Shown here piece by piece: positions 8,821-22,070 of a stretch of DNA of 64,000 nt; the stretch's first letter is position 1; each line of letters starts with the position of its first letter. A model generated the notes under the pieces. The model saw only the letters and a list, made by a program, of their open reading frames with translations. It was not told where the DNA came from and did not search any database. The DNA is from Halichoerus grypus. Lineage: Eukaryota > Chordata > Mammalia > Carnivora > Phocidae. Both the position numbers and the translations under genes were made by a program. Where the stretch lies: NCBI RefSeq assembly GCF_964656455.1, contig NC_135715.1, forward strand, positions 82,314,414 to 82,378,413, read 5' to 3'.

Positions 8821-11800
8821 AGTGAGAAACAGGCCGGAGCGGAAGGCAGTTCTCAACTCACCTCTTGTTTATGAGGCTAGTACCCTTGCCCCGGGTGTGC
8901 CTGCAGGGCTAAAGCCAACCACCTAACTCAAAGGAACAACTCTGTAGAGATTTCCTGCTTCGGCTAAAGTAGCCATGCCGGAGGGTGGACGCATTTTGCT
9001 GTGTGCATGCGTGAGCGCACTGCAAGTGAGTCCAGACCCATTTTCCGTGTGGGACTCAGGCCCCGGCAGAAGGCAGAACATGACTCCCCACTTGTTTCCT
9101 GAGGCTAGCACTGCGGCCCCACTTTTGCATGGAAGTCTAATAGCAAGCGTTCTTTTTTTTAATTATTATTTAATGTTTTTATTGTTATGTTAATCCCCAT
9201 ACATTACATCATTAGTTTTAGATATAGTGTTCCATGGTTCATTGTTTGTGCATAACACCCAGTGCTCCATGCAGAACGTGCCCTGCTCAATACCCATCAC
9301 CAGGCTAAGCCATCCTCCCAGCCCCCTCCCCTCTAGAACCCTCAGTTTGTTTTTCAGAGTCCATCATCTCTCATGGTTCTTCTCCCCCTCCGATTTTCCC
9401 CCCTTCATTCTTCCCCTCCTGCTACATTCTTCTTCTTCTTTTTTTCTTTCTTAACATATATTGCATTATTTGTTTCAGAGGTACAGATCTGAGATTCAAC
9501 AGTCTTGCACAATTCACAGCGCTTACCAGAACACATACCCTCCACAGTGTCCAACACCCAGTGACCCCATCCCTCCCACCCCACCCCCCACTCTAGCAAC
9601 CCTCAGTTTGTTTCCTGAGATTAAGAATTCCTCATATCAGTGAGGTCATATGATACATGTCTTTCTCGGTTTGACTTATTTCGCTCAGCATGATACCCTC
9701 CAGTTCCATCCACGTCGTTGCAGATGGCAAGATCTCATTCCTTTTGATGGCTGCATAATATTCCATTGTATATATATATATACCCCCTCTTCTTTATCCA
9801 TTCATCTGTTGGTGGACATGGCTCTTTCCACAGTTTGGCTATTGTGGACATTCATAGCAAGCGTTCTAACTCGGAGAAACAACACTGAAGAGAAACCGTG
9901 CTTTAGCTACCGACGACCTCTATGTGGGAGGAAGCAGTTTAGGGTGTACGGTGGGTGAGAGCCTGGGGACGGGTTCCGTTTCGTGAAATCGAGGGAGAGA
10001 CAGGCCGGAGAGAAGGCAGCTCTCAACTCAAACCATGGTTATGGGGCTAGTACCGTTGCCCCGGGTGTGTGTGCAGGCTTCATGAAAACTGCCTAACTCG
10101 AAGGAAAAACTCGCTGGAGAATCCATGCTTCAGCTAAAAGAGCCGCTCCTGAGGGTGGAAGCATTTTGTTGTGTGCGTGCATGAGAGCACTGCAAGGGAG
10201 TCCAAAGCTTTTTGTGAATGAGCCTCAGGCCCCAGCAGAAGGCAGAACACGACTCCCCATGTATTTCATCACGCTAGCACGGCAGCCCCACTTTTGCATG
10301 GAAGTCTAACAGCTAGTGTTCTCACTCGAAGAAACAACACTGTAGACAAACCGTGCTTTAGCTACCGTCGACCTCTAGACGGAGGAAGCATTACACGGAG
10401 TACCGTGGCTGAGAGCCTGGGGAACGGGTTCCATACGTGAAACCAAGGGAGAAATAGGTCCGGGCAGAAGGCACCTCTGGACTCAGCTCTTGCTACCTGA
10501 AGCTAAGACTACTGCTCCATGTGTGCTTGGAATGCTATGTGCTCGACCCTGACTGGGAAGAAACAAGCCTGTAAAGAATCCCAGCTGCAGCTCATTCGCC
10601 TACCAGGCTACTAACACCAAGAATCAATGCTGTAGCCTTACTGCGCTTTAGCTACCATTGCCGTTCCTGAAGCCGCAGGAGTTGTATAGTGCTCGTGTAT
10701 GAGAGACCGGGGAAAGGGTCCCATACGTGAAATGGAGTGAGAAACAGGCCGGTGCGGAAGGCAGCTCTCAACTCACCTCTTGTTTATGAGGCTAGTCCCC
10801 TTGCCCCGGGTGTGCCTGCAGGCCATAAGCCAACCACCTAACTCAAAGGAACAACTCTGTAGGGAATTCCTGCTTCGGCTAAAAGAGCCATGCCTCAGGG
10901 TGGACGCATTGTGTGGTGTGCATGCGTGAGTGCACAGCAAGGGAGTCCAAAACCATTTTCCTTGTGAGACCCAGGCCCCGGAAGAAGCCAGAACACGACT
11001 CCCCACTTGCTCCATGAAACTACTACTGCGGCCCCACTTTTGAATGGAAGTCTAATAGCTAGCTTTCTAACTCGAACAAACAACACTGTAGACAAACCGT
11101 GCTTTAGCTACCGTCGACCTCTCTGTGGGCGAAGCAGTTTAGGGTGTACTGTGGCTGAGAGCCTGGGGACGGTTTCAATATCGTAATATCGGGGGAGAGA
11201 CAGGCCGGTACAGAAGGCAGCTCTCAACCCACATCATGGTTATGGGGCTAGTACCGTTGCCCAGGGTAAACACAGCCACCTAACTCGAAGGAGAATCTCG
11301 GTTCAGAGCTTGTGCGTCAGGTCAAACAGCTGCTCCTGAGGGTGGCAGCATTTTGTTGTGTGCGTGCGTGAGAGCACTGCAAGGAAGTCCAAAGCTTTTT
11401 GCGAGCGAGACTCAGGCCCCAGCGAAAGGCAGAACACGACTCCCCATGTGTTTCATCACGCTAGCACGGCAGCCCCACTTTTGCATGGAAGTCTAATAGC
11501 TAGCGTTCTAACTCGAAGAAACTACACAGCAGAGAAACCGTGCTTTAGCTACCGTCGACCTCTCTGTGGGCGAAGCAGTTTAGGGTGTACTGTGGCTGAG
11601 AGCCTGGGCACAGTTTCAATATCATAATATCGGGGAGAGGCAGGCCGGTACAGAAGGCAGCTCTCAACACACATCATGGTTATGGGGCTGCTACCGTTCG
11701 CCAGGGTGTGTGTGCAGGCTTCAACACAGCCACCTAACTCGAAGGAAAACTTGATTGAGAGCCTGTGCTTCAGGTAAAACAGGTGCTCCTGAGGGTGGCA

Positions 11801-13230
11801 GCATTTTGTTGTGTGCGTGCGTGAGAGTAGTGCAAGGGAGTCCAAAGCTTTTTGCGAGTGAGACTCAGGCCCCAGCAAAAGGCAGAACACGACTCCCCAT
11901 GTGTTTGACCAAGCTAGCACGGCAGCCCCACATTTGCATGGCAGTCTAATAGCTAGCGTTCTAACTCGAAGAAACAACACTGTAGAGAAACCGTGCTTTA
12001 GCTACCGTCGACCTCTCTGTGGGCGGAGCAGTTTAGGGTGTACTGTGGCTGAGAGCCTGGGGACGGTTTCAATATCGTAATATCGGGGAGAGACAGGCCG
12101 GTACAGAAGGCAGCTCTTAACTCACATCCTGGTTATGGGGCTAGTACCATTCGAGAGGGTGTGTGTGCCGCCTTAAACACAGCCACCTAACTCGAAGGAA
12201 AAACTCGGTTGAGAGCCTGTGCTGCAGGTAAAACAGCTGCTCCTGAGGGTGGCAGCATTTTGTGGTGTGCGTGCGTGAGAGCACTGCAAGGGAGTCCAAA
12301 GCTTTTTGCGAGTGAGACTCAGGCCCCTGCGAAAGGCAGAACACGACTCCCCATGTGTTTGACCAAGCTAGCACGGCAGCCCCACATTTGCATGGCAGTC
12401 TAATAGCTAGCGTTCTAACTCGAAGAAACAACACGGTAGAGAAATCGTGCTTTAGCTACCATCCACGTCTCTGAGGGAGGAAGCACTTTCCAGGCTACCG
12501 TGGGTGAGAGCCTGGGGAACGGGTTCCTTACGTGAGACCGAGGGAGAAGAAGTCCGGGCCAGAAGGCACCTCTCGACTCAGCTCTTGTTACCTGAACCTA
12601 ACACTACTGCTCCATGTGTGCATAGGAATGCTAAGTGCTCCACACTGTTTTGGCAGAAAGAAGCCGGTCAAGAATCCCAGCTTCAGCTCATTCGCCTCTC
12701 CACAGGGTGGCAGGATTTTCAACTCTGCTTGAGTGCAAACCCGGGGAATGAGTCCCAGCAGAATTCCGAGGCAGAAATAAGCATGGGCAGGAGGCAGCTA
12801 TCGACTCAACTCTTGTTTCGGGAAACTAGATCGGCTCTCCCGTGTGTGCGTGTAGTCCTAAGTGCCATCCACCCAACGGAAAGGAACAAAAGTGCGGAGG
12901 ACCCGTGCCTCAGCAAAGATCGCCCTTCCTGAGCGTGCACTTCATCTGTTGTGTGTTTTTGTGAAAGCATGAGAAATGGAACCTAAACGTAACTCGGAGT
13001 GAGAAGCAGGCCTGGAAGGAAGGCTGCTGTCGACTCCCCTCTTGTTTGAGGAGATTAGCACTGCTGTACCCTGTGTGCCTGGAAGCCTAGTTCCCAGGCT
13101 ACTAACACCAAGAATCAATGCTATAGAGTTACTGCGCTTGAGTTAACATTGCCGTTCCTGAAGCCAGAGGAATTTGACAGTGCTCGTGTCTGTCTGAGAG
13201 CCCGGGGAAAGGGTCCCATACGTGAAATGG
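8821..13230 (+). repeat. HOR unit 3, 4410 bp, 3' parent of unit 6
   Basis: It differs from unit 2 by about three bases by eye: T instead of C in acttttgc, C at 12597 (gaaccta) and C at 12742 (cccgggg). The last two changes are shared with units 4 to 8 and absent from units 1, 2 and 9 to 14. The 3' part of this unit, from about 10,693, matches the 3' part of unit 6 at 13,250-bp spacing. Its 5' part keeps the left-type tgtagacaaa, caagcct and gctcgtg that unit 6 lacks. Confidence 0.95.
9154..9853 (-). mobile_element. L1 fragment, unit 3
   Basis: 700 bp, TA run of 7, with ccatggttc as in all units left of unit 10. No base was seen that separates it from the unit 2 copy. Confidence 0.93.
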
Positions 13231-14041
13231 AGTGAGAAACAGGCCGGAGCGGAAGGCAGTTCTCAACTCACCTCTTGTTTATGAGGCTAGTACCCTTGCC
13301 CCGGGTGTGCCTGCAGGGCTAAAGCCAACCACCTAACTCAAAGGAACAACTCTGTAGAGATTTCCTGCTTCGGCTAAAGTAGCCATGCCGGAGGGTGGAC
13401 GCATTTTGCTGTGTGCATGCGTGAGCGCACTGCAAGTGAGTCCAGACCCATTTTCCGTGTGGGACTCAGGCCCCGGCAGAAGGCAGAACATGACTCCCCA
13501 CTTGTTTCCTGAGGCTAGCACTGCGGCCCCACTTTTGCATGGAAGTCTAATAGCAAGCGTTCTTTTTTTTAATTATTATTTAATGTTTTTATTGTTATGT
13601 TAATCCCCATACATTACATCATTAGTTTTAGATATAGTGTTCCATGGTTCATTGTTTGTGCATAACACCCAGTGCTCCATGCAGAACGTGCCCTGCTCAA
13701 TACCCATCACCAGGCTAAGCCATCCTCCCAGCCCCCTCCCCTCTAGAACCCTCAGTTTGTTTTTCAGAGTCCATCATCTCTCATGGTTCTTCTCCCCCTC
13801 CGATTTTCCCCCCTTCATTCTTCCCCTCCTGCTACATTCTTCTTCTTCTTTTTTTCTTTCTTAACATATATTGCATTATTTGTTTCAGAGGTACAGATCT
13901 GAGATTCAACAGTCTTGCACAATTCACAGCGCTTACCAGAACACATACCCTCCACAGTGTCCAACACCCAGTGACCCCATCCCTCCCACCCCACCCCCCA
14001 CTCTAGCAACCCTCAGTTTGTTTCCTGAGATTAAGAATTCC

Positions 14042-14271
14042 TCATATCAGTGAGGTCATATGATACATGTCTTTCTCGGTTTGACTTATTTCGCTCAGCA
14101 TGATACCCTCCAGTTCCATCCACGTCGTTGCAGATGGCAAGATCTCATTCCTTTTGATGGCTGCATAATATTCCATTGTATATATATATATATATATATA
14201 CCCCCTCTTCTTTATCCATTCATCTGTTGGTGGACATGGCTCTTTCCACAGTTTGGCTATTGTGGACATTC
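14042..14271 (-). pseudogene. L1 ORF2 C-terminal remnant, open frame, unit 4
   Basis: With 11 TA repeats the segment from 14269 to 14042 translates without a stop (75 codons). It contains IAKLWKEP and DEWIKK upstream of the YIYIY stretch and EYYAAIKRNEI downstream. It is only the extreme C-terminus of ORF2p, with no catalytic domain and no promoter, so it is not a functional gene. The open frame is an accident of microsatellite length. Confidence 0.88.
14179..14200 (+). repeat. TA microsatellite, 11 repeats, unit 4
   Basis: An 11-repeat allele, shared only with unit 7. It accounts for the full length difference of the unit. Confidence 0.95.
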
Positions 14272-17200
14272 ATAGCAAGCGTTCTAACTCGGAGAAACAA
14301 CACTGAAGAGAAACCGTGCTTTAGCTACCGACGACCTCTATGTGGGAGGAAGCAGTTTAGGGTGTACGGTGGGTGAGAGCCTGGGGACGGGTTCCGTTTC
14401 GTGAAATCGAGGGAGAGACAGGCCGGAGAGAAGGCAGCTCTCAACTCAAACCATGGTTATGGGGCTAGTACCGTTGCCCCGGGTGTGTGTGCAGGCTTCA
14501 TGAAAACTGCCTAACTCGAAGGAAAAACTCGCTGGAGAATCCATGCTTCAGCTAAAAGAGCCGCTCCTGAGGGTGGAAGCATTTTGTTGTGTGCGTGCAT
14601 GAGAGCACTGCAAGGGAGTCCAAAGCTTTTTGTGAATGAGCCTCAGGCCCCAGCAGAAGGCAGAACACGACTCCCCATGTATTTCATCACGCTAGCACGG
14701 CAGCCCCACTTTTGCATGGAAGTCTAACAGCTAGTGTTCTCACTCGAAGAAACAACACTGTAGAGAAACCGTGCTTTAGCTACCGTCGACCTCTAGACGG
14801 AGGAAGCATTACACGGAGTACCGTGGCTGAGAGCCTGGGGAACGGGTTCCATACGTGAAACCAAGGGAGAAATAGGTCCGGGCACAAGGCACCTCTGGAC
14901 TCAGCTCTTGCTACCTGAAGCTAAGACTACTGCTCCATGTGTGCTTGGAATGCTATGTGCTCGACCCTGACTGGGAAGAAACAAGCCTGTAAAGAATCCC
15001 AGCTGCAGCTCATTCGCCTACCAGGCTACTAACACCAAGAATCAATGCTGTAGCCTTACTGCGCTTTAGCTACCATTGCCGTTCCTGAAGCCGCAGGAGT
15101 TGTATAGTGCTCGTGTATGAGAGACCGGGGAAAGGGTCCCATACGTGAAATGGAGTGAGAAACAGGCCGGTGCGGAAGGCAGCTCTCAACTCACCTCTTG
15201 TTTATGAGGCTAGTCCCCTTGCCCCGGGTGTGCCTGCAGGCCATAAGCCAACCACCTAACTCAAAGGAACAACTCTGTAGGGAATTCCTGCTTCGGCTAA
15301 AAGAGCCATGCGTCAGGGTGGACGCATTGTGTGGTGTGCATGCGTGAGTGCACAGCAAGGGAGTCCAAAACCATTTTCCTTGTGAGACCCAGGCCCCGGA
15401 AGAAGCCAGAACACGACTCCCCACTTGCTCCATGAAACTACTACTGCGGCCCCACTTTTGAATGGAAGTCTAATAGCTAGCTTTCTAACTCGAACAAACA
15501 ACACTGTAGACAAACCGTGCTTTAGCTACCGTCGACCTCTCTGTGGGCGAAGCAGTTTAGGGTGTACTGTGGCTGAGAGCCTGGGGACGGTTTCAATATC
15601 GTAATATCGGGGGAGAGACAGGCCGGTACAGAAGGCAGCTCTCAACCCACATCATGGTTATGGGGCTAGTACCGTTGCCCAGGGTAAACACAGCCACCTA
15701 ACTCGAAGGAGAATCTCGGTTCAGAGCTTGTGCGTCAGGTCAAACAGCTGCTCCTGAGGGTGGCAGCATTTTGTTGTGTGCGTGCGTGAGAGCACTGCAA
15801 GGAAGTCCAAAGCTTTTTGCGAGCGAGACTCAGGCCCCAGCGAAAGGCAGAACACGACTCCCCATGTGTTTCATCACGCTAGCACGGCAGCCCCACTTTT
15901 GCATGGAAGTCTAATAGCTAGCGTTCTAACTCGAAGAAACTACACAGCAGAGAAACCGTGCTTTAGCTACCGTCGACCTCTCTGTGGGCGAAGCAGTTTA
16001 GGGTGTACTGTGGCTGAGAGCCTGGGCACAGTTTCAATATCATAATATCGGGGAGAGGCAGGCCGGTACAGAAGGCAGCTCTCAACACACATCATGGTTA
16101 TGGGGCTGCTACCGTTCGCCAGGGTGTGTGTGCAGGCTTCAACACAGCCACCTAACTCGAAGGAAAACTTGATTGAGAGCCTGTGCTTCAGGTAAAACAG
16201 GTGCTCCTGAGGGTGGCAGCATTTTGTTGTGTGCGTGCGTGAGAGTAGTGCAAGGGAGTCCAAAGCTTTTTGCGAGTGAGACTCAGGCCCCAGCAAAAGG
16301 CAGAACACGACTCCCCATGTGTTTGACCAAGCTAGCACGGCAGCCCCACATTTGCATGGCAGTCTAATAGCTAGCGTTCTAACTCGAAGAAACAACACTG
16401 TAGAGAAACCGTGCTTTAGCTACCGTCGACCTCTCTGTGGGCGGAGCAGTTTAGGGTGTACTGTGGCTGAGAGCCTGGGGACGGTTTCAATATCGTAATA
16501 TCGGGGAGAGACAGGCCGGTACAGAAGGCAGCTCTTAACTCACATCCTGGTTATGGGGCTAGTACCATTCGAGAGGGTGTGTGTGCCGCCTTAAACACAG
16601 CCACCTAACTCGAAGGAAAAACTCGGTTGAGAGCCTGTGCTGCAGGTAAAACAGCTGCTCCTGAGGGTGGCAGCATTTTGTGGTGTGCGTGCGTGAGAGC
16701 ACTGCAAGGGAGTCCAAAGCTTTTTGCGAGTGAGACTCAGGCCCCTGCGAAAGGCAGAACACGACTCCCCATGTGTTTGACCAAGCTAGCACGGCAGCCC
16801 CACATTTGCATGGCAGTCTAATAGCTAGCGTTCTAACTCGAAGAAACAACACGGTAGAGAAATCGTGCTTTAGCTACCATCCACGTCTCTGAGGGAGGAA
16901 GCACTTTCCAGGCTACCGTGGGTGAGAGCCTGGGGAACGGGTTCCTTACGTGAGACCGAGGGAGAAGAAGTCCGGGCCAGAAGGCACCTCTCGACTCAGC
17001 TCTTGTTACCTGAACCTAACACTACTGCTCCATGTGTGCATAGGAATGCTAAGTGCTCCACACTGTTTTGGCAGAAAGAAGCCGGTCAAGAATCCCAGCT
17101 TCAGCTCATTCGCCTCTCCACAGGGTGGCAGGATTTTCAACTCTGCTTGAGTGCAAACCCGGGGAATGAGTCCCAGCAGAATTCCGAGGCAGAAATAAGC

Positions 17201-17981
17201 ATGGGCAGGAGGCAGCTATCGACTCAACTCTTGTTTCGGGAAACTAGATCGGCTCTCCCGTGTGTGCGTGTAGTCCTAAGTGCCATCCACCCAACGGAAA
17301 GGAACAAAAGTGCGGAGGACCCGTGCCTCAGCAAAGATCGCCCTTCCTGAGCGTGCACTTCATCTGTTGTGTGTTTTTGTGAAAGCATGAGAAATGGAAC
17401 CTAAACGTAACTCGGAGTGAGAAGCAGGCCTGGAAGGAAGGCTGCTGTCGACTCCCCTCTTGTTTGAGGAGATTAGCACTGCTGTACCCTGTGTGCCTGG
17501 AAGCCTAGTTCCCAGGCTACTAACACCAAGAATCAATGCTATAGAGTTACTGCGCTTGAGTTAACATTGCCGTTCCTGAAGCCAGAGGAATTTGACAGTG
17601 CTCGTGTCTGTCTGAGAGCCCGGGGAAAGGGTCCCATACGTGAAATGGAGTGAGAAACAGGCCGGAGCGGAAGGCAGTTCTCAACTCACCTCTTGTTTAT
17701 GAGGCTAGTACCCTTGCCCCGGGTGTGCCTGCAGGGCTAAAGCCAACCACCTAACTCAAAGGAACAACTCTGTAGAGATTTCCTGCTTCGGCTAAAGTAG
17801 CCATGCCGGAGGGTGGACGCATTTTGCTGTGTGCATGCGTGAGCACACTGCAAGTGAGTCCAGACCCATTTTCCGTGTGGGACTCAGGCCCCGGCAGAAG
17901 GCAGAACATGACTCCCCACTTGTTTCCTGAGGCTAGCACTGCGGCCCCACTTTTGCATGGAAGTCTAATAGCAAGCGTTCT

Positions 17982-18591
17982 TTTTTTTAATTATTATTTA
18001 ATGTTTTTATTGTTATGTTAATCCCCATACATTACATCATTAGTTTTAGATATAGTGTTCCATGGTTCATTGTTTGTGCATAACACCCAGTGCTCCATGC
18101 AGAACGTGCCCTGCTCAATACCCATCACCAGGCTAAGCCATCCTCCCAGCCCCCTCCCCTCTAGAACCCTCAGTTTGTTTTTCAGAGTCCATCATCTCTC
18201 ATGGTTCTTCTCCCCCTCCGATTTTCCCCCCTTCATTCTTCCCCTCCTGCTACATTCTTCTTCTTCTTTTTTTCTTTCTTAACATATATTGCATTATTTG
18301 TTTCAGAGGTACAGATCTGAGATTCAACAGTCTTGCACAATTCACAGCGCTTACCAGAACACATACCCTCCACAGTGTCCAACACCCAGTGACCCCATCC
18401 CTCCCACCCCACCCCCCACTCTAGCAACCCTCAGTTTGTTTCCTGAGATTAAGAATTCCTCATATCAGTGAGGTCATATGATACATGTCTTTCTCGGTTT
18501 GACTTATTTCGCTCAGCATGATACCCTCCAGTTCCATCCACGTCGTTGCAGATGGCAAGATCTCATTCCTTTTGATGGCTGCATAATATTC

Positions 18592-18622
<31 letters not shown>

Positions 18623-18693
18623 CCCCCTCTTCTTTATCCATTCATCTGTTGGTGGACATGGCTCTTTCCACAGTTTGGCTATTGTGGACATTC
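17982..18693 (-). mobile_element. L1 fragment, unit 5 (712 bp)
   Basis: TA run of 13, the longest in the window. The frame across the ORF2 remnant is shifted relative to units 4 and 7. Confidence 0.93.
18597..18622 (+). repeat. TA microsatellite, 13 repeats, unit 5
   Basis: A 13-repeat allele, shared only with unit 8. It is the longest in the window. Confidence 0.95.
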
Positions 18694-21600
18694 ATAGCAA
18701 GCGTTCTAACTCGGAGAAACAACACTGAAGAGAAACCGTGCTTTAGCTACCGACGACCTCTATGTGGGAGGAAGCAGTTTAGGGTGTACGGTGGGTGAGA
18801 GCCTGGGGACGGGTTCCGTTTCGTGAAATCGAGGGAGAGACAGGCCGGAGAGAAGGCAGCTCTCAACTCAAACCATGGTTATGGGGCTAGTACCGTTGCC
18901 CCGGGTGTGTGTGCAGGCTTCATGAAAACTGCCTAACTCGAAGGAAAAACTCGCTGGAGAATCCATGCTTCAGCTAAAAGAGCCGCTCCTGAGGGTGGAA
19001 GCATTTTGTTGTGTGCGTGCATGAGAGCACTGCAAGGGAGTCCAAAGCTTTTTGTGAATGAGCCTCAGGCCCCAGCAGAAGGCAGAACACGACTCCCCAT
19101 GTATTTCATCACGCTAGCACGGCAGCCCCACTTTTGCATGGAAGTCTAACAGCTAGTGTTCTCACTCGAAGAAACAACACTGTAGAGAAACCGTGCTTTA
19201 GCTACCGTCGACCTCTAGACGGAGGAAGCATTACACGGAGTACCGTGGCTGAGAGCCTGGGGAACGGGTTCCATACGTGAAACCAAGGGAGAAATAGGTC
19301 CGGGCACAAGGCACCTCTGGACTCAGCTCTTGCTACCTGAAGCTAAGACTACTGCTCCATGTGTGCTTGGAATGCTATGTGCTCGACCCTGACTGGGAAG
19401 AAACAAGCCTGTAAAGAATCCCAGCTGCAGCTCATTCGCCTACCAGGCTACTAACACCAAGAATCAATGCTGTAGCCTTACTGCGCTTTAGCTACCATTG
19501 CCGTTCCTGAAGCCGCAGGAGTTGTATAGTGCTCGTGTATGAGAGACCGGGGAAAGGGTCCCATACGTGAAATGGAGTGAGAAACAGGCCGGTGCGGAAG
19601 GCAGCTCTCAACTCACCTCTTGTTTATGAGGCTAGTCCCCTTGCCCCGGGTGTGCCTGCAGGCCATAAGCCAACCACCTAACTCAAAGGAACAACTCTGT
19701 AGGGAATTCCTGCTTCGGCTAAAAGAGCCATGCCTCAGGGTGGACGCATTGTGTGGTGTGCATGCGTGAGTGCACAGCAAGGGAGTCCAAAACCATTTTC
19801 CTTGTGAGACCCAGGCCCCGGAAGAAGCCAGAACACGACTCCCCACTTGCTCCATGAAACTACTACTGCGGCCCCACTTTTGAATGGAAGTCTAATAGCT
19901 AGCTTTCTAACTCGAACAAACAACACTGTAGACAAACCGTGCTTTAGCTACCGTCGACCTCTCTGTGGGCGAAGCAGTTTAGGGTGTACTGTGGCTGAGA
20001 GCCTGGGGACGGTTTCAATATCGTAATATCGGGGGAGAGACAGGCCGGTACAGAAGGCAGCTCTCAACCCACATCATGGTTATGGGGCTAGTACCGTTGC
20101 CCAGGGTAAACACAGCCACCTAACTCGAAGGAGAATCTCGGTTCAGAGCTTGTGCGTCAGGTCAAACAGCTGCTCCTGAGGGTGGCAGCATTTTGTTGTG
20201 TGCGTGCGTGAGAGCACTGCAAGGAAGTCCAAAGCTTTTTGCGAGCGAGACTCAGGCCCCAGCGAAAGGCAGAACACGACTCCCCATGTGTTTCATCACG
20301 CTAGCACGGCAGCCCCACTTTTGCATGGAAGTCTAATAGCTAGCGTTCTAACTCGAAGAAACTACACAGCAGAGAAACCGTGCTTTAGCTACCGTCGACC
20401 TCTCTGTGGGCGAAGCAGTTTAGGGTGTACTGTGGCTGAGAGCCTGGGCACAGTTTCAATATCATAATATCGGGGAGAGGCAGGCCGGTACAGAAGGCAG
20501 CTCTCAACACACATCATGGTTATGGGGCTGCTACCGTTCGCCAGGGTGTGTGTGCAGGCTTCAACACAGCCACCTAACTCGAAGGAAAACTTGATTGAGA
20601 GCCTGTGCTTCAGGTAAAACAGGTGCTCCTGAGGGTGGCAGCATTTTGTTGTGTGCGTGCGTGAGAGTAGTGCAAGGGAGTCCAAAGCTTTTTGCGAGTG
20701 AGACTCAGGCCCCAGCAAAAGGCAGAACACGACTCCCCATGTGTTTGACCAAGCTAGCACGGCAGCCCCACATTTGCATGGCAGTCTAATAGCTAGCGTT
20801 CTAACTCGAAGAAACAACACTGTAGAGAAACCGTGCTTTAGCTACCGTCGACCTCTCTGTGGGCGGAGCAGTTTAGGGTGTACTGTGGCTGAGAGCCTGG
20901 GGACGGTTTCAATATCGTAATATCGGGGAGAGACAGGCCGGTACAGAAGGCAGCTCTTAACTCACATCCTGGTTATGGGGCTAGTACCATTCGAGAGGGT
21001 GTGTGTGCCGCCTTAAACACAGCCACCTAACTCGAAGGAAAAACTCGGTTGAGAGCCTGTGCTGCAGGTAAAACAGCTGCTCCTGAGGGTGGCAGCATTT
21101 TGTGGTGTGCGTGCGTGAGAGCACTGCAAGGGAGTCCAAAGCTTTTTGCGAGTGAGACTCAGGCCCCTGCGAAAGGCAGAACACGACTCCCCATGTGTTT
21201 GACCAAGCTAGCACGGCAGCCCCACATTTGCATGGCAGTCTAATAGCTAGCGTTCTAACTCGAAGAAACAACACGGTAGAGAAATCGTGCTTTAGCTACC
21301 ATCCACGTCTCTGAGGGAGGAAGCACTTTCCAGGCTACCGTGGGTGAGAGCCTGGGGAACGGGTTCCTTACGTGAGACCGAGGGAGAAGAAGTCCGGGCC
21401 AGAAGGCACCTCTCGACTCAGCTCTTGTTACCTGAACCTAACACTACTGCTCCATGTGTGCATAGGAATGCTAAGTGCTCCACACTGTTTTGGCAGAAAG
21501 AAGCCGGTCAAGAATCCCAGCTTCAGCTCATTCGCCTCTCCACAGGGTGGCAGGATTTTCAACTCTGCTTGAGTGCAAACCCGGGGAATGAGTCCCAGCA

Positions 21601-22070
21601 GAATTCCGAGGCAGAAATAAGCATGGGCAGGAGGCAGCTATCGACTCAACTCTTGTTTCGGGAAACTAGATCGGCTCTCCCGTGTGTGCGTGTAGTCCTA
21701 AGTGCCATCCACCCAACGGAAAGGAACAAAAGTGCGGAGGACCCGTGCCTCAGCAAAGATCGCCCTTCCTGAGCGTGCACTTCATCTGTTGTGTGTTTTT
21801 GTGAAAGCATGAGAAATGGAACCTAAACGTAACTCGGAGTGAGAAGCAGGCCTGGAAGGAAGGCTGCTGTCGACTCCCCTCTTGTTTGAGGAGATTAGCA
21901 CTGCTGTACCCTGTGTGCCTGGAAGCCTAGTTCCCAGGCTACTAACACCAAGAATCAATGCTATAGAGTTACTGCGCTTGAGTTAACATTGCCGTTCCTG
22001 AAGCCAGAGGAATTTGACAGTGCTCGTGTCTGTCTGAGAGCCCGGGGAAAGGGTCCCATACGTGAAATGG

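Larger units (their letters stand above)
13564..14271 (-). mobile_element. L1 fragment, unit 4 (708 bp)
   Basis: Eight bp longer because of a TA run of 11. This length happens to keep the ORF2 remnant in one frame from 14269 down to its stop at 14042. Confidence 0.93.
13231..17648 (+). repeat. HOR unit 4, 4418 bp, TA run of 11
   Basis: The extra 8 bp come entirely from a TA run of 11 repeats (14179-14200). A private G at 15312 (atgcgtcag, where others have atgcctcag) occurs elsewhere only in unit 7, exactly 13,250 bp away at 28562. It also has tgtagagaaa and gcacaagg in monomers 4 and 5, as in units 1, 5, 7 and 8. Confidence 0.95.
17649..22070 (+). repeat. HOR unit 5, 4422 bp, TA run of 13
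   Basis: The extra 12 bp are a TA run of 13 repeats (18597-18622). A at 17845 (gagcacactg, where others have gagcgcactg) occurs elsewhere only in unit 8, at 31095. It carries the C at gaaccta and cccgggg shared by units 3 to 8. Confidence 0.95.
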
